Of a stretch of 64,000 bases of DNA, positions 57,229 through 64,000 are shown piece after piece; the first letter of the stretch is position 1; every line of letters begins with the position of its first letter. The translations under genes were made by a program, and so were the position numbers. Below the pieces are notes generated by a model, which did not search any database, was not told the origin of the DNA, and saw only the letters and a list, made by a program, of their open reading frames with translations. The stretch comes from Arthrinium phaeospermum (Eukaryota; Ascomycota; Sordariomycetes; Amphisphaeriales; Apiosporaceae). The stretch spans positions 930,001 through 994,000 of the forward strand of contig QYRS01000013.1 of the NCBI GenBank assembly GCA_006503535.1, written 5' to 3'.

Positions 57229-57654
57229 TTGCGCCCGGCTTCGGGTCTCTCCATTGTATAGTTGCTATACAAAACACGGGCGGGATGTAGTAATCGATGG
57301 TAACTATGGGCCAAAAGTGGGTGGTGCTTAGCTTACCTATTGTGTACCAAGGGATATACAGAAACTAGAAATGGGGGAGGAACGGTGGCTTGAAAATGGT
57401 GTTAGCGGATAAGGGATGCATGAGACATGACATCAATATTGGGAAAGACAAAGCACAAAATACCGGGTATTGGCAAACACGATAGAGAGGACGACCTGTG
57501 GTAATGCATGTGGTATAAAGCCTATATATACAAGAGCAGTGCCCGATAGAAGGGCTGGCCATCCAGTAGATATTTCATACAGGACTGCGTGCAATGTTCG
57601 GCATCATTCTCTGGGTATCAACTGATCAATGGAAAAGCGCCTGCGTCCCCTCCC
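57229..57654. other. Spacer between convergent genes
   Basis: About 430 bases between the 3' ends of phs1 and the alpha/beta hydrolase gene. Nothing beyond presumed 3' untranslated sequence seen. Confidence 0.4.
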
Positions 57655-58990
57655 CTATTCTAATTCCCTGCTGCTGGTCTCGTACCAATCATTCTTGGCC
57701 CATTTGACAATTATATTCTTGGCGTCATCCGAGAGCTGCGTGTAGCCAGGATTCTCTTTGGGCTCGAACATGGCTATCAAGTATAATCAGTAAGTTGTCG
57801 AGTATAGGCGCCGGGAAGGGAGATGTGATAAAAAGTATATGAGCGTGCATGCAGTGCTTACCCATGTGCGCCGAGATTTCGTCTGTGGCCTGGTCGTTGA
57901 CCGTCTCTCGCCAGTCACCCGCCGCCTGCCGCGTCGGCAAGTTGCAGAACGTCCGGTCCTTGCCGACGACGAGGCCGACCGTGCTGACCTGCTTGGAGCT
58001 GGCCCCCTTTCCGAGCCGGGTGTACAGGTTGGCGAAGCCGAGGTCGAGCTCCTGGGTCAGCTGGACCATCTTGCGGACGCGCGTCTTCATCTCCTCGCCC
58101 TTGGCCAGGCAGCCCACGAACTCGAGGTGGCTCCCGACCCAGCCCCAGCCCGACGAGATCTGCTCGCGGTTCACGTAGGCAGCGGCGCCGCCGGCTACCA
58201 CGGCCCCCGCCGCGCCGGCGTACATGGCCATCTTGCCCCAGTTGCCCCAGCCGCCGCCGTTGCTGCCCCCTTGCTGCTGCTTCTTGTCTTGCCCCGGCGG
58301 GGCTTCGAGGGCGGCGACGGGTTTCTGCGCCGGCTTTTGCCGCGAGGCATCCTCCGCGGCCTTGGTCCCGCCCCACAGCGACGTCAGGCCGCTCAGTTGC
58401 GTGATGGCCGACGCCGCGGTCTGGTAGTGGTTTTCGGCCTTGTGCGCCACGACGCCCGGGGCGATGCCGAGGTAGGGCGTGTCGAAGGCGAGGACGCCCT
58501 GAACGTACGGGAACATCATGGCGTTGAAGCCGCTCTCCGACGACGAGGACACGCCTGCTTTCGCATCCGACTCTCCCTCGACGTCATCTTTGTAGTCGCT
58601 GCTGCCGTCTTTCGCAGTCGTCTTTGTTGTCTCGTGGTGCACGGGCTGGTCGCTGGTCAGGGCGATGAGGGTCTCGGCGGCGACGATGCCGCCCATGGAG
58701 TGGCCGATGAGGACGGTGCGGACGCCCGGGTCGACGGTGGGGCTCGGGGTGCCGGCGGCGACCTCGAGGTCGATGACCTTGTTCAGCAGCCAGTCGCGGA
58801 AGCGGGCGACGCACTCGTGCAGGTCGCCGCGCGTCTCGAACTTGGGGTAGACGAGGGTGCGGATCTCGACCTTGGGCAGCTCGGCGCTCAGCAGCGCGGC
58901 GAGGTGCTCGGTGAACTCGCCGGCGGTGCCAAAGGTGTCCTCGCCACCCTGGAAGCCGTGGATGAAGCACAGCAACAGAGTCTTCTTCAT
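57655..58990 (-). CDS. Lipase-like alpha/beta hydrolase with GHSMGG
   Basis: Two exons on the minus strand, 58990-57862 and 57773-57655, give 415 aa. It resembles DUF676/lipase-type serine hydrolases: LLLCFIHGFQGGEDTF at the oxyanion region, nucleophile Ser98 in LIGHSMGGIVAAETL, and GVLAFDTPYLGIAPGV. An acidic low-complexity insert (about 120-150) and a Gln/Gly-rich segment (about 235-255) precede a Gly/Ala helix (MAMYAGAAGAVVAGGAAAYV) that may lie in a membrane. The short second exon restores a conserved-looking end (AMFEPKENPGYTQLSDDAKNI, then WAKNDWYETS); without splicing the frame runs on into unrelated sequence. There is no signal peptide, so an intracellular lipid-related role is inferred. 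Substrate unknown. Confidence 0.87.
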
Positions 58991-59500
58991 CTTCCTATTC
59001 GTCGTCGTAGAAGGTCACTTCCGAAATTCTAGCAGTCGTATCCATTGGGAGGGAAACAAAAGCACATGATGTCCAAGATGGTAGATAGGTAGGTTTGGCA
59101 GAAAGTCCGAGTTGAAACGTACTTGTGGCTGTCTGTCGTCTTAAGGCCTGTGACGTCTGCTTGGTCGCTGACAGGTGGGGTCCCAAGGCCCCTCCGCCGC
59201 ATCATTTAGTGGATAGCCCGCTAAGCGTCCAGGGGCCGACAGTGCTAGTGTAAGTAGGTACTTATCATTCCGAATGCTAAATGATACATCACATCAATGT
59301 GCTTTACAGATTCACTCATTTGAGAGACGACGTAACGGGACAACGATTACATATACTTTGCTTCGCCGAATGATGTTGATACAATATCTGTCTCATGAAA
59401 CGCATTATGAACTGTCTTGATCGATGTTTCCTTTCACAAACAGCATAGCTTCGTGGAATCATACGACACAGTCATGATGGCATGCCGAGCTTGAGAATGC
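58991..59500. other. Intergenic, promoter of the alpha/beta hydrolase
   Basis: About 510 bases between two minus-strand genes. No further feature recognised. Confidence 0.4.
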
Positions 59501-60657
59501 TCAATAGGTTGCCGCCAGTCTCTGAACCAAATAATCGCCACTGCTAATGCCCGCATACTTCTTTTCCGTCTCAGTCGCATAGGTTCCCGGTATTGCCTCG
59601 ATGTAGCTCTTGTAATTCGGGTTGCAAAAGTATCTGTTTGTTGACGTTTAGCAAAAAGCTCACTTTAGGTGAATGTTGTTTCCATTCCCAGGAGAGGTAT
59701 ATGTAGTCAACTTACGCGATGCTATACCGGGCCGGATATACATCCCCGTCACCACTCGGAGGCTCGACGACCCGGTGAATCGTGCTCTTGATGGTATCGT
59801 TGCTCCATCTCGCCAGGAGGTCGCCTGCGTTCACCACGCAGGTGTCCTCGATGGGGGTGGCGTCCACAAACACGCCGGTCGGGCTCTTGACCTGCAGCCC
59901 GCCCCGCTGGTCCTGGAACAGCAGCGTGATGCTGCCGTAGTCGCTGTGGGCGCCGGCGCGGACCTGGCCCGGGTTGATCTTGAAGACGTCTTTCCGGACT
60001 TCGGGGTAGTGAAGCAGGCGCAGCGTGTTGTCGCCCACGTCGGTGAAGCCGTCGAAGAACTTCTCGTCCAGGTCCATGGCCACGGCGATGGCCCTCATCA
60101 CCTCGATGTGCATCTCCTTGCACTTGTCGTGGAAATCCAGCATGGTGGACTTGAAGTCGACGAGCTCGCCCGTCTCCTCGGGCCAGTGGTTGGGGTGGCC
60201 CGGCTCGCCCTCGCGGCCGATCTCCAGCGACTCCTTGATGTCGGGGTTGCCCTCCCGCAGCTTCTTGACATCGTTGATGTCCGTCAGCTGGGTCGTCTTC
60301 TCGCGGCCGGGCGCGGAATAGCCCCGGTTCGCTTCCGGGGTGGTCCAGCAGTGCTTCATCTTCTCTTCCGTCGGCAGGCGGAAGTACTTGGCCGAGGTCG
60401 CAAAGACTTGCTTCCGGGTCTCGGGGCTAATTGGGAGGCCCTTCAGATAGATGAATCCTGCCGTCTGGAATCCATGGAGAATGGCATTGGCCGTCTCCTT
60501 TCGTTGCTGGGGGTTTCCATTCAGGAACGCCGAGAAGTCGATGAGCTGACGGGGGTGATTAGGAGTTGCATCACATGAACTGGCTGGCGATGGCAGATGT
60601 GAGAGCTATACTTACTGGGATGACGAGTCCTTCGCTTTTGACGGCCGCCGATTCCAT
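59501..60657 (-). CDS. 2-oxoglutarate/Fe(II) dioxygenase (IPNS-like)
   Basis: Three exons on the minus strand (60657-60616, 60545-59716, 59633-59501) give 334 aa. The protein belongs to the isopenicillin-N-synthase-like 2OG/Fe(II) oxygenases, which hydroxylate or desaturate small molecules. The N-terminal DIOX_N part is split by intron 1 (MESAAVKSEGLVIP-LIDFSAFLNG) and shows GFQTAGFIYLKGLP. Iron ligands His214 and Asp216 lie in GAHSDYGS, and His271 in STIHRVVEPP; Arg287 and Ser289 in YPARYSIAYF bind 2-oxoglutarate. Exon 3 gives FCNPNYKSYIEAIPGTY and ends LVQRLAATY. The enzyme is probably cytosolic; substrate unknown. It is divergent from the ACMSD-like gene, sharing about 980 bases of promoter. 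Confidence 0.93.
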
Positions 60658-61636
60658 TTCGATGTGTTCTCCGTATGTGAGTTTGAGGGCACCAAATCAG
60701 TTTGTTTTGTCACGTCAAGGTTATACGATTTGCTCTCGATTTATACTTCCTCTCTTCCAGGTGTTGCTCGGCTTTAGAACCGAGTAATGTTAGTCGAAGA
60801 TGATCAGATCAGACCGGATGGACGGGCAGATAAGGCCCTGAAAGGTTTAGGGTGGGCATTCGGCTGCGTCCGACACTTGGATAGGCAAGAGCACACAAGA
60901 CCTAGATGGTTCCGTACCCCTCTGTGACTCTGTCTGCATGGGATCTTACCACTGTAGATCACTGCAACACAGGCGATAGGATTTGCATGACTTGGTTGGT
61001 TACTGTTGCTTTTTGTGCATCTACATGCAGGAGGAAAGAGCAGCCCAAACATCGCCCGAGGGCACATGGATCGCTCCGACGTGTAAGAAGTACATACACA
61101 CACACATACCAAGTGCCTTATTATTGACCCGAAACCTTATGGTCGAGGTAGTCAAACTTAGAACACCTTGATGCTACGGAAACCGGTCAATATCATAGTG
61201 CTGCACATGTGAAGCCTTCCCTGTACATGTAAGATAAAGCCAGTCTCCCCTCCTGCAGATAAGGTCGGGGTAGGTCGAGAGTTGCGGGGCATACAAGTAC
61301 GGCTTGGGTGAATGTGGGGTCGACTATGCCGACAAGGAGGCGGCCCAGGGCTCGGTTGCTCCAGCCATGCGATAACCGCCGGCCGTAGTACTCATGACTG
61401 TGCGGCTTCTGTCAACTATCTCGAGGCCGAGATAATGAATGGTCCATTGCTCCTGGTTCTAATTCTACTCGAATAGGAGGCGTCCGGTGCGGTCTCCACT
61501 CTCTCTATAACTCATCTACTTGGACACAAAGCCACCTCGGCCTATACTACCTACTACCTACCCATGCAACCTACCAACTCATCAAACTCTATCTACGACT
61601 GTTACTGAGGCTATTTGCGATATTGCAACAAAGCGA
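60658..61636. promoter_or_regulatory. Shared promoter of divergent metabolic genes
   Basis: About 980 bases between the dioxygenase and the decarboxylase start codons. A CA repeat (cacacacacac) lies near 61097. No gene recognised. Joint regulation is possible from the arrangement only. Confidence 0.45.
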
Positions 61637-62856
61637 ATGCAGAAGATGGCCTCCTCCGGATCCCGCGTCGTGGACATCCACACGCACATGTACCCCCCAG
61701 CCTACGTCCAACTGCTGGAGTCGAGGCAGACCATCCCCCTGATCCGCCGGTTCGCCGGCGCCAAGGATCCACGCTACATCATCTTGCCCGCCGAGGCAGA
61801 GTCCCTGGAGAAGATCAGCCAGGCGGGAGCGGCCGCGAGCACCGCCCAGCTGCCGGGGCGGCCGGTCACCTCGCACTACTCGTCGCTGCAGCAGAAGATC
61901 CACTTCATGGACACGCACAAGATCGACATCTCGGTCATTTCGCTGGCGAACCCCTGGCTCGACTTTGTGGCCGAGGCCGAGGCCGCCGAGACGGCCAGGT
62001 CCGTCAACGGCGAGTTCGAGTCCATGTGCCTCGAGCACCCGGGCCGCCTCTTCTTCTTCGCCACGCTGCCTCTCAGTGCCCCGACGGAGGAGCTCCTGGC
62101 GGCCATCGACTTCGTCCGGGAGCTCAAGCATTGCCGGGGCGTCATTTTGGGCACCTCGGGATTGGGGAAGGGGCTTGATGATCCGAGGTTGATACCTGTC
62201 TTCAAAGCGCTTGCCAAGAACGGGCTCATGATATTCTTGCATCCGGTGAGCCCGAGTTCGGTTTGCTCTTTAGTCAAGTATACTTTATTGCTAACTGGTA
62301 CGTCTAGCATTACGGTCTTCCGAGCGAAGTATGGGGGCCGCGGGCGACGGAAGAGTATGGACACGTGTTGCCCCTCGCACTCGGCTTCCCGCTCGAGACG
62401 ACAATCGCGGTGGCGCGCATGTACCTCGCCGGGGTCTTCGACGAAGTGCCGGACCTCCGGATGCTCCTGGCCCACAGCGGCGGCACCCTACCGTTTCTGG
62501 CGGGGAGGATCGAGAGCTGCATCGTGCACGACGGTCACCTGGTGCGGGAGGGCAAGGTCGGGCCGACGCGGAGGACGGTGTGGCAGGTGCTGAAGGAGCA
62601 GATCTACCTCGACGCCGTCATCTACTCCGAGGTCGGGCTCAAGGCGGCCATCGACGCGAGCGGCGTCGATAGGCTGATGTTCGGGACCGACCACCCCTTC
62701 TTCCCGCCCCTGACGAGCGACGAGCAGGGCGAGTGGGAGAGCATGACGTGGAACAAGGCGGCGGTGGAAAAGGCGCTTGGCGAGGGCAGCCAAGGCACTC
62801 TGGCGGTCATGGGCGGCAATGCCATCGAAGTATTGCGACTGAAGGAGGACGCCTAG
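61637..62856 (+). CDS. ACMSD-like metal-dependent decarboxylase
   Basis: Exons 61637-62245 and 62308-62856 with a 62-base phase-0 intron (GTGAGC, TTGCTAACT branch, TCTAG) give 385 aa. The amidohydrolase-2 family includes 2-amino-3-carboxymuconate-6-semialdehyde decarboxylase of the kynurenine pathway and related decarboxylases of hydroxybenzoates. Metal ligands appear as DIHTH (13-17), FLHPHYG at the exon junction, HSGG, and the late Asp in GTDHPFFPP. Other matches are LANPWLDF and GVILGTSGLGKGLDDPRL. The first in-frame ATG is 61637; ATG 61646 is an alternative. Length is slightly above that of animal ACMSD (about 336 aa). Whether it acts on the kynurenine intermediate or an aromatic acid cannot be decided. 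Confidence 0.92.
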
Positions 62857-63651
62857 ACTAGGTGACACTAACAAATCAATACACTTGACTCTTTCCAGCC
62901 TATGAAATTATGATTGGACAGCCACTACGTGATCTCCGAGCTGCAAATACTCGCAGACGTCGTCAGGAGTCACAGTAAGCAATCGGATGTCAGCACTCGA
63001 CGAATAGACTGCCATTCCCAACGCATGCAAACGAGAGGTGCTTTTTGTTTGTTTCTTTCGTCCCGGCAAATGCATTTCCGAATTCCCAGAATTGCCAACA
63101 CATATGCAGGTGTTTGCTGTCACCTATGTTAGGCAGGGGCAGTGCTTGGGGGCCTCGCCCAGTACGGCCCGTAAGCGCAGTTGCATAGCCTCGACAAGCT
63201 GCAGGGAACCGCAAATTAAGCGCGCGTGTTCCTTCTCGGCAACTGGTGTTTCCGGGAGGCTCTCATCGTTTGTTTCTTGGGTCTATTTTGTTTCGAAACA
63301 TCTGCCAGCTCAATTTAGTACGGATGTGATGCTATTCCGAATCGCCAAGGCGCCCATTCTCGAGGCGGCCGGCGAGCCAACGACGAAATGCCTGAAAACT
63401 TGGATTGGTGTTCACTTCACTCTCAATGTTGGAGGAGGCCTGTAGGATAGATGGGTATAAGAAGTTCAGCCAAGTCGCGAGATTGGAGAGTTAGTTGAGC
63501 ATTAAGCAACAGTATCATAAGAACACAGAAACAAGCACCAAGCAGTTCAGTCTACATTTGCATCATTCATCTTGCTCGACTGTCCCCTTTGAACAAGTCC
63601 TGTCTCTCGAACCTCTCAGCTCGTCACGTCCCTCAAGAAACCATCATCACC
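62857..63651. other. Intergenic, promoter of the cupredoxin gene
   Basis: About 800 bases. The last 200 bases are C/A-rich with many short pyrimidine runs, as in leaders of strongly expressed fungal genes. No gene recognised. Confidence 0.4.
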
Positions 63652-64000
63652 ATGTTCACTACTATTTCATCCCTCACCGCGACCCTCGCCCTCTTCGCCT
63701 CCGGGGCCTTCTCCATGCCCACAGGCACAACCTGTGACAAGCCCGCCCAGGTCGCCGCGCCCCCCACCGGCGTGACGCACATTGTCATCGCGGGCGCCAA
63801 CGGGCAGCTGCGGTTCGAGCCCGAGAGCGTCATCGCCGCCGTCGGCGACATCGTCGAGTTCCGATTCCACCCCAAGAACCACAGCGTGGTGCAGTCGTCC
63901 TTCGCGGAACCCTGCGCACCTCTGGCAGCGGCAGCAATCCTACCTCCGCCGCCCGCCGCCGCCAACGGAACCGGCCACTATCCCCTTTACTCCCGCCGCC
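63652..64000 (+). CDS. Cupredoxin-like extracellular protein (3' end missing)
   Basis: Open from ATG 63652 to the window end (116 codons, no stop), so the gene is partial. A signal peptide (MFTTISSLTATLALFASGAFS, cut near 21) is followed by a cupredoxin-type domain of the fungal extracellular serine-rich protein group: THIVIAGANGQLRFEPE, AAVGDIVEFRFHPKNHSVVQS and SFAEPCAP. The His of KNHSV and the Cys of EPC are the usual first copper ligands of the type I site; the later His and Met ligands would lie beyond the window. Such proteins are often serine-rich and GPI-anchored at the C-terminus, which cannot be checked. After CAPLAAAAI the sequence becomes Pro/Ala-rich, so an intron may start there and the last 25 residues are unsure. 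Confidence 0.82.
   Translation, partial: MFTTISSLTATLALFASGAFSMPTGTTCDKPAQVAAPPTGVTHIVIAGANGQLRFEPESVIAAVGDIVEFRFHPKNHSVVQSSFAEPCAPLAAAAILPPPPAAANGTGHYPLYSRR

Noticed and set aside
57839..59032. 397-codon plus-strand open frame
   Set aside because: Antisense shadow of the alpha/beta hydrolase gene, which has clear catalytic motifs on the minus strand.

Overview
This window reads as a gene-moderate stretch of a filamentous ascomycete nuclear genome. The gene style and families (short introns with GTAAGT-type donors and CTAAC-like branch points, fungal UstYa, SAT4-rhodopsin and MFS families, a filamentous-type Kog1/raptor) suggest a Sordariomycete; that placement is inference. I support 24 protein genes, 16 of them spliced and 15 of those reconstructed exon by exon with all phases closing. 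I saw no rRNA, tRNA, CRISPR array or recognisable transposon.

Layout. 1-13 kb: a 2-hydroxyacid dehydrogenase, an anion:cation-symporter type MFS permease, the TORC1 subunit Kog1/raptor (three exons, 1479 aa) and, convergent to it, a secreted FAD polyamine/amine oxidase. 14-21 kb: a membrane-anchored (vacuolar type) alkaline phosphatase, a small Cys-rich MCFY protein and a secreted feruloyl-esterase-like hydrolase. 21-27 kb: a CorA-type Mg2+ transporter whose last transmembrane helix is out of frame, then about 2.5 kb without genes that ends in a degenerate C+G-rich repeat array, followed directly by a small Myb/SANT-like nuclear protein gene. 27-35.5 kb: a signal-peptide glycoprotein with a long N-glycosylation-sequon repeat, a DHCR24-like FAD oxidoreductase, a DHA2/VBA-type MFS transporter in the same orientation, and a convergent MGQYWK-family protein. 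37-39.5 kb: a GH93-like secreted glycosidase converging on a five-exon UstYa (DUF3328) oxidase-like gene. 39.5-51 kb is mostly non-coding: one tiny membrane ORF beside a 12-bp tandem repeat, and a Ser/Pro-rich unknown protein. 51-64 kb: an SAT4/rhodopsin-fold membrane protein, a secreted basic protein with a Kex2 site, the very-long-chain 3-hydroxyacyl-CoA dehydratase Phs1, a lipase-like alpha/beta hydrolase, a 2-oxoglutarate/Fe(II) dioxygenase divergent from an ACMSD-like decarboxylase, and the 5' part of a cupredoxin-like extracellular protein cut by the window end.

How genes relate. Kog1 and Phs1 are housekeeping. Secreted products (amine oxidase, feruloyl esterase, GH93 enzyme, glycoprotein, cupredoxin) fit a saprotrophic or plant-associated life. 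No classical secondary-metabolite core enzyme (PKS, NRPS, terpene synthase) and no Kex2-repeat RiPP precursor is visible, so the UstYa gene looks solitary here. The most distinctive items are the orphan UstYa gene, the disrupted CorA gene, the repeat array beside the Myb-like gene, the sequon-repeat glycoprotein and the DHCR24-like enzyme next to a transporter.
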